A DNA stretch of 64,000 nt from Cryobacterium ruanii (GTDB lineage: Bacteria > Actinomycetota > Actinomycetes > Actinomycetales > Microbacteriaceae). Positions 31,970 through 41,215 of this stretch are shown here, piece by piece (within the stretch, counting starts at the first letter, position 1; each line of letters starts with the position of its first letter). Made by a program: the position numbers and the translations under genes. The stretch spans positions 351,588 to 415,587 of the forward strand of contig NZ_SOHK01000007.1 of NCBI RefSeq assembly GCF_004404055.1. The letters run 5' to 3'. Below the pieces are notes generated by a model. It was not told the DNA's origin. It made no database searches and worked only from the letters and a program-made list of their open reading frames with translations.

Positions 31970-33022
31970 TCAGTCGGTGTGCGGCGGCAATTCTCCCGTG
32001 GTGAGGGCGACCATGCGTGACTGCGACCGCTGGTACTTCTTGCGATACCCGCCGGCCATCATCTCATCGTCGAACACCTCGTTGAGCGGGCGCCCACTGG
32101 CGACGATCGGAATCTCCGCGTCGTAAACCCGGTCGATGAACGCCACCAGGCGGAGGGCATCCGACTGGTCGGTCAGCAGGAAGACGCCACGCAGGGCGAT
32201 GACCTCGACGTCGCGAATGACCTTGACGTACTTCGACGGGTGCACCGTGCCCAGGTGACGAATCAGGGCACCGAAGTCATCCTCGGTCACCTTCGAACCG
32301 CGACCGAGCAGCGTGTTGACCAGGTGCTCACGCGCCTCGGGCTCCACCGCAACGGCCTGGCCGGTGACGTTGCGACGCCGATAGTCGAGGCCGTCGATAC
32401 GCACGGTCTCGAAGTTCGCACTCATGGCCGAGATCTCGCGCAAAAAGTCCTGGGCGGCGAACCGGCCCTCGCCGAGCGAATTCGGCGGGGTGTTCGACGT
32501 GGCGGCGACGCGGGTGCCGGTGGCGACGAGTTCACCGAGCAGCCGAGTCATCACCATGGTGTCGCCCGGATCATCGAGCTCGAACTCGTCGATGCAGATG
32601 AGCTTCGCGCTGCGCAGCTCCTTGATGGTCTCCTGATAGCCGAGCGCCCCGACGAGGGCGGTGTACTCGATGAAGGTACCGAAGTATTTCGGGCCGGTCG
32701 CGGCGTGCCAGAGCGCGGCGAGCAGGTGCGTCTTGCCCACCCCGAACCCACCGTCGAGATAGATGCCGGGCAGGTCGTCCTTGGCCTGGCGCCGGCGCGA
32801 GAAGAATCCCGCCGGCCGGGGGTTCACGAATTCCTGCAGCTTCTCAACGGCCGCTACCTGGGACGGGTAGTCATGATCGGGTCGGTAATTCTCGAACGAG
32901 GCGTGTTCAAACTGAGGCGGCGGTACCAGCTCGGCGACAATTTCCCGGCCCGTGATACTCGGGGAGCGGCCGGCCAGTTGCGGAACCGTGTGGTGTGCCT
33001 TCTGGTGAGCCTCTGGTGCCAT
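31970..33022 (-). CDS. zapE: ZapE/AFG1-family ATPase (350 aa)
   Basis: AFG1-like P-loop ATPase: Walker A GGFGVGKTHLLAAL (about 91-104), Walker B LICIDEFELDDPGD and the sensor-like ATSNTPPNSLGEGRF. In E. coli, ZapE acts at the Z-ring during constriction; the role in actinobacteria is less clear. ATG at 33022. Divergent from the sulfurtransferase gene. Confidence 0.85.
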   Translation of the reverse strand: MAPEAHQKAHHTVPQLAGRSPSITGREIVAELVPPPQFEHASFENYRPDHDYPSQVAAVEKLQEFVNPRPAGFFSRRRQAKDDLPGIYLDGGFGVGKTHLLAALWHAATGPKYFGTFIEYTALVGALGYQETIKELRSAKLICIDEFELDDPGDTMVMTRLLGELVATGTRVAATSNTPPNSLGEGRFAAQDFLREISAMSANFETVRIDGLDYRRRNVTGQAVAVEPEAREHLVNTLLGRGSKVTEDDFGALIRHLGTVHPSKYVKVIRDVEVIALRGVFLLTDQSDALRLVAFIDRVYDAEIPIVASGRPLNEVFDDEMMAGGYRKKYQRSQSRMVALTTGELPPHTD

Positions 33023-33177
33023 GCTGAAACGCCCGTTCTCGGTCTTCGTGCTGTGAATGCGCAGAGTCTTGCAAATGCGCTGGGTGCCAGCACCGCGTAG
33101 ATTGAAATGGTGGGCCCGATAAGCCTAATCCGCGGTCAACCCGAATCCGTATGCATCCCGGTCCACCTGGAGGTACC

Positions 33178-34077
33178 ATGACCGTTCCGAGCGACCCCAC
33201 CCAGAAGTTTGCCGCTTACGCCCACCCCTCTACTCTGGTTTCGACCGAGTGGCTGGCCGAACACCACGGTGACGCCGGAGTGGTCGTGGTCGAATCCGAC
33301 GAAGACGTCTTGCTGTACGAAGTCGGACACATCGAGGGCTCCGTGAAAATCGACTGGCACACCGACCTCAACGACAAGGTCAACCGCGACTACATCGACG
33401 GCGCAGCATTCGCCGCCCTGATGAGCAGCAAGGGAATCACCCGCGACAGCACCGTGATCATCTACGGCGATAAGAGCAACTGGTGGGCCGCCTATGCCCT
33501 CTGGGTTTTCACCCTGTTCGGCCACGCCGACGTTCGCCTGCTCGACGGCGGCCGCACGAAGTGGCTCGCTGAAGGGCGCGAGATCACAACGATAGCTTCC
33601 CCCGTCATCCCCTCCGACTACCCGGTGATCCCCCGCAACGATGCACCGATTCGCGCCTTCAAGAACGACGTTCTCGCCCACTTCGGTAATCCGCTCATCG
33701 ATGTGCGCTCCGAGGAGGAATACAGCGGCGCCCGTACGACGATGCCCGCGTACCCCGAAGAAGGCGCCCTGCGCGGTGGCCATATTCCGACTGCCGCGTC
33801 GGTGCCCTGGGCCCGTGCCGCAGCCACCGACTCCACTTTTCGGACACGCTCCGAACTCGACGCCATCTATCGCACGGAGGCCGGCCTGGCCGACGGCGAC
33901 GACGTGATCGCCTATTGCCGCATCGGCGAACGGTCTAGCCACACCTGGTTCGTACTGACCCACCTGCTCGGCTTCGAGAATGTGCGCAACTACGACGGAT
34001 CCTGGACCGAGTGGGGCAATGCCGTCGCCGTGCCGATCGCCGTCGGCACCGAACCCGGTGCGGCGCCGCAGCGATGA
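33178..34077 (+). CDS. sseA: Sulfurtransferase, two rhodanese domains (299 aa)
   Basis: The N-terminal inactive rhodanese domain ([21 protein letters not shown], then [11 protein letters not shown]) and the C-terminal active domain with catalytic Cys in the [11 protein letters not shown] loop fit 3-mercaptopyruvate/thiosulfate sulfurtransferases. ATG 33178 is chosen because GGAGGTACC precedes it. The ATGA overlap with sufE suggests that sulfur is passed to or from SufE. The exact sulfur donor is not certain. Confidence 0.85.
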   Translation: MTVPSDPTQKFAAYAHPSTLVSTEWLAEHHGDAGVVVVESDEDVLLYEVGHIEGSVKIDWHTDLNDKVNRDYIDGAAFAALMSSKGITRDSTVIIYGDKSNWWAAYALWVFTLFGHADVRLLDGGRTKWLAEGREITTIASPVIPSDYPVIPRNDAPIRAFKNDVLAHFGNPLIDVRSEEEYSGARTTMPAYPEEGALRGGHIPTAASVPWARAAATDSTFRTRSELDAIYRTEAGLADGDDVIAYCRIGERSSHTWFVLTHLLGFENVRNYDGSWTEWGNAVAVPIAVGTEPGAAPQR

Positions 34078-34505
34078 GCGCACTTCCGGACTCTCTGACG
34101 GAAATTCGCGAGGACTTTCTCGCCCTGGAGCAAAAGGACCGCCTGCTGCTGCTGCTCGAGTTCGCCAACGAACTGCCGGAACTCCCGCAGAAGTTTCAGG
34201 ACCATCCCGATCTGCTCGAGCGTGTCGTCGAATGCCAGTCGCCGGTGTTCATCTTTGTCGAAGTGGATACCGCCGGCGCGTTCCACCTGCACGCGACGGC
34301 TCCACGCGAGTCGCCGACCACCCGCGGGTTCGCGTCCATTCTCGCCCAAGGCCTCGACGGCCTGACCGCAGAACAGGTGCTGGCCGTCGCCGATGACTAT
34401 CCGCAGTCGATCGGTCTCAGCGAAGCCGTCTCGCCGCTGCGCCTGCGCGGCATGAGTGCCATGCTCGGCCGGGCCAAACGCCAGCTTCGGGAACGCCTCG
34501 CCTAG
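34074..34505 (+). CDS. sufE: SufE-like sulfur-acceptor protein (143 aa)
   Basis: SufE fold with the acceptor cysteine C54 in [10 protein letters not shown]. SufE accepts persulfide sulfur from a cysteine desulfurase for Fe-S assembly. In actinobacteria it is often paired with a sulfurtransferase, as here: the genes overlap by 4 nt (ATGA). No suf operon is nearby. The end overlaps the convergent hydrolase gene by 4 nt. Confidence 0.85.
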   Translation: MSALPDSLTEIREDFLALEQKDRLLLLLEFANELPELPQKFQDHPDLLERVVECQSPVFIFVEVDTAGAFHLHATAPRESPTTRGFASILAQGLDGLTAEQVLAVADDYPQSIGLSEAVSPLRLRGMSAMLGRAKRQLRERLA

Positions 34506-35722
34506 ACCGCTGGCAGTCGCGCCAACCAGGCCCCGATCTCGGCGTTCCACCGGGTGGGGTCATAGTTCCAGAGCTTGGTGTGCCGGGCTTCGGCAAAATC
34601 GACAAAGGTCACGATGTCGGGCCGCCGGTTCGCCAATCGGCGCGATCCGGTGGCCGGAACGAAACCGTCATCGTAGCTGTGCAGCAGCAGGACGGGCCGA
34701 TGCAGGTCACCGGCGCGGGAGACGAAGTCCAGCCGACCGAAGTCGATCGGGGCAGCCTGACCGGTGACGCGGGCACCCCAGCGTGACCCCATCAGGAGCA
34801 TGGCTCCGCGCGCAATCGACCGCGGGAGTCTGCGGTCGATGGCCTGCGCCGCGACGACGTCGGCCCAGTCGATCACAGGAGAGTCCAACACCACACCGAC
34901 GATCAGGTCAGCGTGGCGTTCCCGGGTCAGGGCCTGCAGCACCACGGCACCACCCATCGACCAGCCCATCAACACGATGCTCGTGGCCCCTCGAGCGGCG
35001 GCATAGTCGATCGCTGCCGCTACGTCCGGCCATTCGGTGTCGCCGAGGCCGTATCGCCCGTCGCTGCTGGCCGGGGCGTCGCCATCGTTGCGGTACGACA
35101 CGAGCAGCGAGGCATAGCCCGCCGCACGAAACACCGGCACCGCCCGCAACGCCTCCTCTCGGCGCACCGCCCGGCCATGTACCTGGATCACCCAGGGCCG
35201 GCCGGGCGCAGCGCCGGCGGGTGCTGCGGCATCCGCTGGAATGAGCCAGGCGGGGGCCGGGCCGACGGGGGTGGGAATGGTGACGTCGCTCCACTCGACA
35301 CCGAGATCGGCCGGACCCGTGTAGAGCCAGCCGCTGAACCGGCCACGCCGCGCGGCCGCCAAATCGCCGTAGTCAACGCCGAGGAGACGCCGGGTGACGG
35401 TGGTCGCGGTGCGCGTGATGATCTCTCCGACCCGGGCGTGGCCGGCGCCGGCGCTGAAGAAGAAGCTGTAGTCGCCCGGCAGCACGGAATCGCGGTGGCG
35501 TTGCAGGGTTACCGTGCCCCCATAGAAATCCACCGCGAACACGCGGGTGTCATCCTCGCGCTTGGTCGGAGGGGTGACGATGGTCTTCGCCATGACCGCC
35601 GAGAGAACGCCGGCCGCGCCGACGAGGGCCAGGGCAAAGCTGGCGACGCTGATGCCCGTGACACCCAGAACCGCTTGCAGAACACCCGGTTGACGTCTGT
35701 TTGGGGCCTGTGAGTCGTGCAT
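34502..35722 (-). CDS. Membrane-anchored alpha/beta hydrolase (406 aa)
   Basis: One N-terminal membrane helix (VTGISVASFALALVGAAGVLSAVMA, interrupted here for brevity of motif: SFALALVGAAGVLSAVM) is followed by an alpha/beta-hydrolase domain. It has VIQVHG near the oxyanion hole, nucleophile Ser in GWSMGG, acid in HSYDDGFV and His in ARHTKLW. Substrate unknown; peptidase, esterase and lipase are possible. ATG 35722 has GGAGG 5 nt upstream, which rules out the longer frame. Confidence 0.78.
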   Translation of the reverse strand: MHDSQAPNRRQPGVLQAVLGVTGISVASFALALVGAAGVLSAVMAKTIVTPPTKREDDTRVFAVDFYGGTVTLQRHRDSVLPGDYSFFFSAGAGHARVGEIITRTATTVTRRLLGVDYGDLAAARRGRFSGWLYTGPADLGVEWSDVTIPTPVGPAPAWLIPADAAAPAGAAPGRPWVIQVHGRAVRREEALRAVPVFRAAGYASLLVSYRNDGDAPASSDGRYGLGDTEWPDVAAAIDYAAARGATSIVLMGWSMGGAVVLQALTRERHADLIVGVVLDSPVIDWADVVAAQAIDRRLPRSIARGAMLLMGSRWGARVTGQAAPIDFGRLDFVSRAGDLHRPVLLLHSYDDGFVPATGSRRLANRRPDIVTFVDFAEARHTKLWNYDPTRWNAEIGAWLARLPAV

Positions 35723-35786
35723 GTGCACCTCCGGCTGGTCGGCGTGCCTCACGGACAACATCCAGAAAAAACTCTAGTCTGCAGAC

Positions 35787-36377
35787 GTGCCCGAAACAGA
35801 TCAATCGCTTCCCGCGGAGTTCGCCGCGGCGTTGACCGCGATTCGCCGCGCCACTAATCGGGCCGAATTAGTCGTCACCGAGATTGCCGCGCCCGCCCAG
35901 CTGGCACCGTACGCCATCGCCCTCGCTGCCAATATCGCGCCGGTGCGGCACGGCAGCGATTCCGACCTGGGAACCGGCCGCTTCATTCTGCTCTACGACC
36001 CGGAGGAACCCGAAGGCTGGAACGGCGCCTTCCGCGTGGTGTGTTTCGCGCAGGCGCCGCTCGAGGTGGAGATCGGGTTGGACCCGTTCCTGGCGGAGGT
36101 CACCTGGGCCTGGCTCGTCGATGCCCTGGACTCCCGCAAGGCCACGTACACCGCGGCCTCCGGAACGGCGACTAAAATAATCTCGTCAGGCTTTGGCGAA
36201 CTCGCCAAACAGGGAGATGGCGCGCAGATTGAGCTGCGCGCGTCGTGGACACCCCTGGATCACAATCTCACCGCCCACGTCGAGGGGTGGGGCGAGCTGC
36301 TCTGCATGCTCGCCGGACTCCCTCCCGCTGGGGAAGGAGTCAGCATGTTGTCAGCACGCCGAGCAGCCCGTGGCTGA
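35787..36377 (+). CDS. DUF3000 protein (196 aa)
   Basis: Matches DUF3000, a family confined to actinobacteria: TNRAELVVTEIAAPAQLAPYA near the start, a central R-F-I-L-L-Y-D-P-x-x-PEGWNG, then FRVVCFAQAPLE. It is next to RNase D, an arrangement I recall as conserved in the phylum, with an 8-bp overlap. Function unknown. Confidence 0.82.
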   Translation: MPETDQSLPAEFAAALTAIRRATNRAELVVTEIAAPAQLAPYAIALAANIAPVRHGSDSDLGTGRFILLYDPEEPEGWNGAFRVVCFAQAPLEVEIGLDPFLAEVTWAWLVDALDSRKATYTAASGTATKIISSGFGELAKQGDGAQIELRASWTPLDHNLTAHVEGWGELLCMLAGLPPAGEGVSMLSARRAARG

Positions 36378-37605
36378 ATCGCAGTCCCATCAGAATCTCG
36401 TTGCAGCGCCCGTCGCTCACCGCGTCATCGACACCCGCGAGGCCTACCTCGCCGCGACGGCCGCCCTGGCTGCCGGCAACGGGCCGGTCGGGGTCGACGC
36501 GGAACGAGCATCCGGTTTCACCTACTCGCAACGCGCGTACCTGATCCAGATCTATCGCCGCGGTGCCGGTACCTTTCTGTTCGACCCGCCGCCGATCGGT
36601 GACTTCAGCGAGTTGAACGATGCCCTCGCCGATGTGGACTGGATTTTGCACGCGGCGAGCCAGGATCTCGCCTGCCTTCGGGAGGTCGGACTCGACCCGG
36701 CACGCATCTTCGACACCGAGCTCGCCGCCCGGCTGCTCGGCCTTCCGCGGGTCGGCCTCGGCACCGTCGTGGAAGAGCTGCTCGGGATCCACCTCGCCAA
36801 GGAACACTCAGCCGCGAACTGGTCGACCCGGCCGCTGCCCGAATCCTGGCTGGTCTACGCCGCCCTCGACGTAGAGCTGCTGCCCGACCTACGCGACCAG
36901 ATGGTCGACCTGCTCGTGGAATCCGACAAGACCGACATTGCCGACCAGGAGTTCGCTGCGACCCTCGCGAAGCAGGCCAAGGCTGCCCGCGTGGACCCGT
37001 GGCGGCGACTGTCGGGCATCCACTCACTGCACGGCCAGCGCAATCTGGCCGTCGCGCGTGAATTGTGGCTGGCCCGCGACGAATTCGCCCGCGAGGTTGA
37101 CGTCTCCCCCGGGCGGCTCATTCCGGATGCCTCCCTGCTCGCCGCCGCCCGCGTGCTGCCGGCCACGCGCCAGGCGCTGAGCGACCTGCGTGAGTTCAAC
37201 GGTCGGGCAAGCCGCAACGAATTAGACCGCTGGTGGAGTGCGATCCAGCGCGGGCGGGCCACCGCCGACCTGCCCGCGCTCAAGGCCAGCAATGACACCC
37301 TGCCGCCGCCGCGGGCCTGGGCGGACCGTAACCCGGAGGCCGATGTGCGCTACAAGGCAGCCCGCGCCGCACTGCAGACGGTCACCGACGAACGCAAGAT
37401 TCCGCTGGAGAATCTGCTGACGCCGGATTACCTGCGCCGGGTGGCGTGGGCGCCGCCGGAGCCGGCGGATGCGGCATCCCTTGGGGAAGCGCTGGCCACT
37501 TTAGGGGCCCGCCGCTGGCAAGTTGACGTGACTGCACAATTAATAGCGGATGCTTTTGTAGAAATTCCACAAATGGCCGATCCCCTGCCGGATCACGAGT
37601 CGTAG
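36370..37605 (+). CDS. rnd: Ribonuclease D-like 3'-5' exonuclease (411 aa)
   Basis: DEDD-type exonuclease: VGVDAERASGF (Exo I, D and E), HAASQDLACL (Exo II, D), YAALDVELLPDL (Exo III, Y and D). It is followed by an HRDC domain (WRRLSGIHSLHGQRNLAVA) and a second HRDC-like region. Trims the 3' ends of stable RNAs. The GTG at 36370, overlapping the DUF3000 stop, fits; the upstream frame is antisense-like. A thiolase-hydratase operon follows. Confidence 0.88.
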   Translation: MAESQSHQNLVAAPVAHRVIDTREAYLAATAALAAGNGPVGVDAERASGFTYSQRAYLIQIYRRGAGTFLFDPPPIGDFSELNDALADVDWILHAASQDLACLREVGLDPARIFDTELAARLLGLPRVGLGTVVEELLGIHLAKEHSAANWSTRPLPESWLVYAALDVELLPDLRDQMVDLLVESDKTDIADQEFAATLAKQAKAARVDPWRRLSGIHSLHGQRNLAVARELWLARDEFAREVDVSPGRLIPDASLLAAARVLPATRQALSDLREFNGRASRNELDRWWSAIQRGRATADLPALKASNDTLPPPRAWADRNPEADVRYKAARAALQTVTDERKIPLENLLTPDYLRRVAWAPPEPADAASLGEALATLGARRWQVDVTAQLIADAFVEIPQMADPLPDHES

Positions 37606-37702
37606 AAACCGGCAAACGATTCGAGAGGCCCATTTGAGCCACCCTAGGATCGGTGCAGACCTAACAGGCCGCTCCGGACCTGTTTGACGTACGGGAGGCA
37701 TT

Positions 37703-38908
37703 GTGGCCGAGAGAGCAGAAGTCGTCTTTGTGGACGGGGTTCGAACCCCGTTCGGACGCGCCGGCGAAAAGGGCATGTACTGGAACACCCGGGCCGATGA
37801 CCTCGTGGTCAAAGCGATTATCGGCCTGATGGAACGCAATCCGGGCGTGCCGCCGGAACGCATCGACGACGTCGCGATCGCGGCCACGACCCAGACAGGT
37901 GACCAGGGACTGACGCTCGGGCGAACGGCCGCACTGCTCGCCGGACTGCCGAAATCCGTTCCCGGTTTCGCGATCGACCGTATGTGCGCCGGGGCGATGA
38001 CGGCCGTGACCATGATGGGATCCTCGATCGGTTTCGGCGCCTATGACCTCGCCATCGCCGGCGGCGTCGAGCACATGGGCCGCCACCCGATGGGTTTCGG
38101 GGCAGACCCGAACCCGCGGTTCCTGTCCGAGAAGCTCGTGAGCGAGGACGCTCTCAACATGGGCGCCACCGCCGAACGCATTCACGACCGGTTTCCTTCG
38201 TATACCAAGGAACGTTCGGACCGGTTCGCGCTGCGCAGCCAGCAGAAGGTCGCCGCGGCCTATGAAGCCGGCAACATCCAGCCCGATCTGATTCCTGTGG
38301 CCACACGCAGCGAATCGGGCTGGGGCCTCGCGACCCGCGATGAAGCGCCGCGCCCCGAGACCACCCTCGAAGGACTCAGCACGCTGCGCACCCCGTTCCG
38401 TTCGCACGGCCGCGTCACGGCCGGCAACGCTTCCGGCCTCAACGACGGCGCCTCGGCCTGCCTGCTCGCCAGCGGCGCCACGGCCAGGGAACTTGGGCTG
38501 GGCGTGAAAATGACCATGACGAGCTTCGCCTTCGCCGGGGTGGAGCCCGAGGTCATGGGACTCGGCCCCGTGCCCTCCACCGAAAAGGCGCTGCGCAAGG
38601 CCGGCCTGTCGATCACCGACATCGGCCTGTTCGAGCTCAACGAAGCCTTCGCCGTGCAGGTTATCTCCTTTTTGGACCATTTCGGCATCGATGATGAAGA
38701 TCCCCGAGTGAACCAATATGGCGGAGCGATCGCGCTAGGGCATCCGCTCGCCTCGTCGGGCGTTCGCCTGATGAACCAGCTAGCCCACCAGTTCGAGACG
38801 CACCCCCAGGTGCGTTACGGCCTCACCGCCATGTGCATCGGCCTCGGCCAGGGCGGCACCGTGATCTGGGAAAACCCGCACTTCAACAAGAAGGCAACCA
38901 AGCGATGA
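37703..38908 (+). CDS. fadA: Acetyl-CoA C-acyltransferase (thiolase, 401 aa)
   Basis: Thiolase with nucleophile Cys in DRMCAGAM (about C95), NEAF (ELNEAFAVQ), His in GHPLASSG and the C-terminal Cys in MCIGLGQGG. Catalyses the last step of fatty-acid beta-oxidation. The GTG start follows CGGGAGGCATT. The gene overlaps fadB by 4 nt, so the two make the oxidation complex together. A weak dyad (AACAGG...CCTGTT, 37663-37684) lies in the promoter region. Confidence 0.92.
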   Translation: MAERAEVVFVDGVRTPFGRAGEKGMYWNTRADDLVVKAIIGLMERNPGVPPERIDDVAIAATTQTGDQGLTLGRTAALLAGLPKSVPGFAIDRMCAGAMTAVTMMGSSIGFGAYDLAIAGGVEHMGRHPMGFGADPNPRFLSEKLVSEDALNMGATAERIHDRFPSYTKERSDRFALRSQQKVAAAYEAGNIQPDLIPVATRSESGWGLATRDEAPRPETTLEGLSTLRTPFRSHGRVTAGNASGLNDGASACLLASGATARELGLGVKMTMTSFAFAGVEPEVMGLGPVPSTEKALRKAGLSITDIGLFELNEAFAVQVISFLDHFGIDDEDPRVNQYGGAIALGHPLASSGVRLMNQLAHQFETHPQVRYGLTAMCIGLGQGGTVIWENPHFNKKATKR

Positions 38909-41085
38909 CGAACACGAGCACAACTGACTACAACTCCCTCGACTTCAGCGCACTCGTCGCGATCTCCGGCGACGAGGTCGTCACGCACTCCTTCGTGCGC
39001 GACGTGCCACTCACGGCCGGCCGCACCCTGGCCCTGGTCACCCTCGACAACGGCCGCGACCACACCCGGCCGAATACGCTCGGGCCGGTCACCCTGCTGG
39101 AATTCGCGGCGACCATGGACGAGCTGACCGCCCGCGCCGGGCGCGGCGAGATCCACGGCGTCGCCGTCACCGGCAAGCCGTTCATCCTCGCCGCAGGTGC
39201 GGACCTCAGCAAGGTCGCGGAGATTCCGTCGCTCGAGGCGGGCAAATTGCTCAGCCAGCTCGGCCACCACGCGCTCGGCAAGCTCGACACCCTGGGCGTG
39301 CCGTCCTTCGTGTTCATCAACGGGCTCGCTCTCGGGGGCGGCCTGGAGATCGGCCTCAATGCCAACTACCGAACGGTCGACGCGGCCGTGCCCGCGATCG
39401 CACTGCCCGAGGTGTTCCTTGGCCTGATCCCCGGCTGGGGCGGCTCCTACCTGCTGCCGAACCTGATCGGCATCGAAAACGCCCTCAAGGTGATCATCGA
39501 GAACCCGCTCAAGAACAACCGCACGCTCAGCGGAGCGGATGCCCTCCGGCTCGGCATCGCGGACATCATGTTCACGTCGGCACGGTTCCTCGAGGACTCT
39601 ATTATTTGGGCCGACGGGGTCATCGCCGGCACCACCAAGGTATCCCGCCCGAACGCGCCCGGTAAGGTCGAGCGCCTCGTCAAGTGGGACGTCGCAGTCG
39701 GCATCGCCCGAAAAATGCTCGTGACCAGCATCGGCGAGGTCGCCAAGTCGCCTTACGTGGCGCTGGACCTGCTGCAGGCTGCCAAGAGCGGCACGCGCGC
39801 CGAGGGTTTCCAGCGCGAGGACGAGGCCCTCGCCGGCCTCATCACCGGCGACCAGTTGCAGGCCAGCATCTACGCCTTCAACCTCGTGCAGAAGCGCGCC
39901 AAGCGCCCCGCCGGAGCGCCGGACAAGGCGCTGGCCCGGCCGATCACCAAGGTCGGCGTGATCGGTGCCGGCCTCATGGCCAGCCAGTTCGCCCTGCTCT
40001 TCGTGCGCCGCCTCAAGGTGCCGGTCGTCATCACCGACCTCGACCAGGCCCGCGTCGACAAGGGCGTTGCGTACATTCACGACGAGATAGCCGCCCTGCA
40101 GTCCAAGAACCGCATCTCCCCCGACGAAGCCAACCGGCTACGCGCTCTGGTCACCGGCACGACCGACAAAGCGTTGTTCTCCGACGCCGACTGGGTGATC
40201 GAGGCCGTCTTCGAGGAACTCGATGTGAAGCGATCCGTGTTCGCTGAAATCGAGAAGTTCATCTCGCCCGAGGCCATTCTGGCCACCAACACCTCGTCGC
40301 TTTCGGTCGAGCAGATCGGCTCGAAGCTCGAGCATCCGGAACGCCTGGTCGGGTTTCACTTCTTCAACCCGGTGGCGGTGATGCCGTTGATCGAGGTGGT
40401 CAACACCCCGCAGACCGACGAGGTCACGCTCGCCACCGCCATGGTCGTCGCCGGCAAACTGCGGAAGAACGCGGTCATCACCCGGGACACCCCCGGCTTC
40501 GTGGTCAACCGGGTTCTCGCCAAGCTGCTCGGTGAAGCCATGCACGCCGTCGACACCGGTACTTCGTTCGAGGTCGTCGAGGCCGCTGTGGCGCCGTTCG
40601 GGCTTCCGATGACCCCGTTCGAACTGCTCGAGCTCGTCGGCCTCACCGTGGGGGCTCACGTACTCGACACGCACCACGCCGCCTTCCCCGAGCGGTTCTT
40701 CGAAAGCGACAACCTGCACAGGCTCGCTGAGCACGGCAAGATTCTCGAGCGCGACGGCAAGGGCCGCCGCACCGGATTCGACAAGGGGGCGCTGAAAATC
40801 GTCGGCGGCGGCACCACGCCGATGACGGCCGAGCAGATTCTGCAGCGGGTCGAAGACGGCCTCGCCGACGAGATCAAGCGGATGCTCGAGACGCAAGTTG
40901 TGCACGCGGCCGAAGACATCGACCTGTGTATGATCCTCGGCGCCGGCTGGCCGTTCCAGATGGGCGGGATCACCCCGTACCTCGACCGGGTCGGCGCAAG
41001 CGACCGGGTGTTCGGCGGCACGTTCCACACCCCGCCCATTCGCGGCATCGGGGCTGCCGTAGGGGCGGCATCCGCTCAAAGTTAG
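38905..41085 (+). CDS. fadB: Fatty-acid oxidation complex alpha subunit (726 aa)
   Basis: The N-terminal enoyl-CoA hydratase domain (AGADLSKVAEIP, then GLALGGGLEIGL) is followed by a 3-hydroxyacyl-CoA dehydrogenase with NAD-binding GVIGAGLMASQFA (about residue 350), ATNTSSLSV and the HFFNPVAVMPLIEVV catalytic segment. It performs two steps of beta-oxidation and passes product to FadA. The ATG overlaps the fadA stop (ATGA). It ends before a palindromic terminator. Confidence 0.92.
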   Translation: MTNTSTTDYNSLDFSALVAISGDEVVTHSFVRDVPLTAGRTLALVTLDNGRDHTRPNTLGPVTLLEFAATMDELTARAGRGEIHGVAVTGKPFILAAGADLSKVAEIPSLEAGKLLSQLGHHALGKLDTLGVPSFVFINGLALGGGLEIGLNANYRTVDAAVPAIALPEVFLGLIPGWGGSYLLPNLIGIENALKVIIENPLKNNRTLSGADALRLGIADIMFTSARFLEDSIIWADGVIAGTTKVSRPNAPGKVERLVKWDVAVGIARKMLVTSIGEVAKSPYVALDLLQAAKSGTRAEGFQREDEALAGLITGDQLQASIYAFNLVQKRAKRPAGAPDKALARPITKVGVIGAGLMASQFALLFVRRLKVPVVITDLDQARVDKGVAYIHDEIAALQSKNRISPDEANRLRALVTGTTDKALFSDADWVIEAVFEELDVKRSVFAEIEKFISPEAILATNTSSLSVEQIGSKLEHPERLVGFHFFNPVAVMPLIEVVNTPQTDEVTLATAMVVAGKLRKNAVITRDTPGFVVNRVLAKLLGEAMHAVDTGTSFEVVEAAVAPFGLPMTPFELLELVGLTVGAHVLDTHHAAFPERFFESDNLHRLAEHGKILERDGKGRRTGFDKGALKIVGGGTTPMTAEQILQRVEDGLADEIKRMLETQVVHAAEDIDLCMILGAGWPFQMGGITPYLDRVGASDRVFGGTFHTPPIRGIGAAVGAASAQS

Positions 41086-41123
41086 CGAGAACGCGGCCCG
41101 GTCATCGACCGGGCCCACCCTAC

Positions 41124-41159
41124 GAACACGGGCCCAGTCTATAGACTGAGCCCGTGTTC
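41124..41159. terminator. Bidirectional terminator between fadB and dxs
   Basis: A 36-bp near-perfect palindrome: GAACACGGGC-C-CAGTCTA and TAGACTG-A-GCCCGTGTTC, between convergent genes. Confidence 0.75.
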
Positions 41160-41215
41160 GGGCCCCGGGCCCCGTCAGTGTTCTGGACGGGGACGGGACG
41201 ATGGCGTGGATGGGG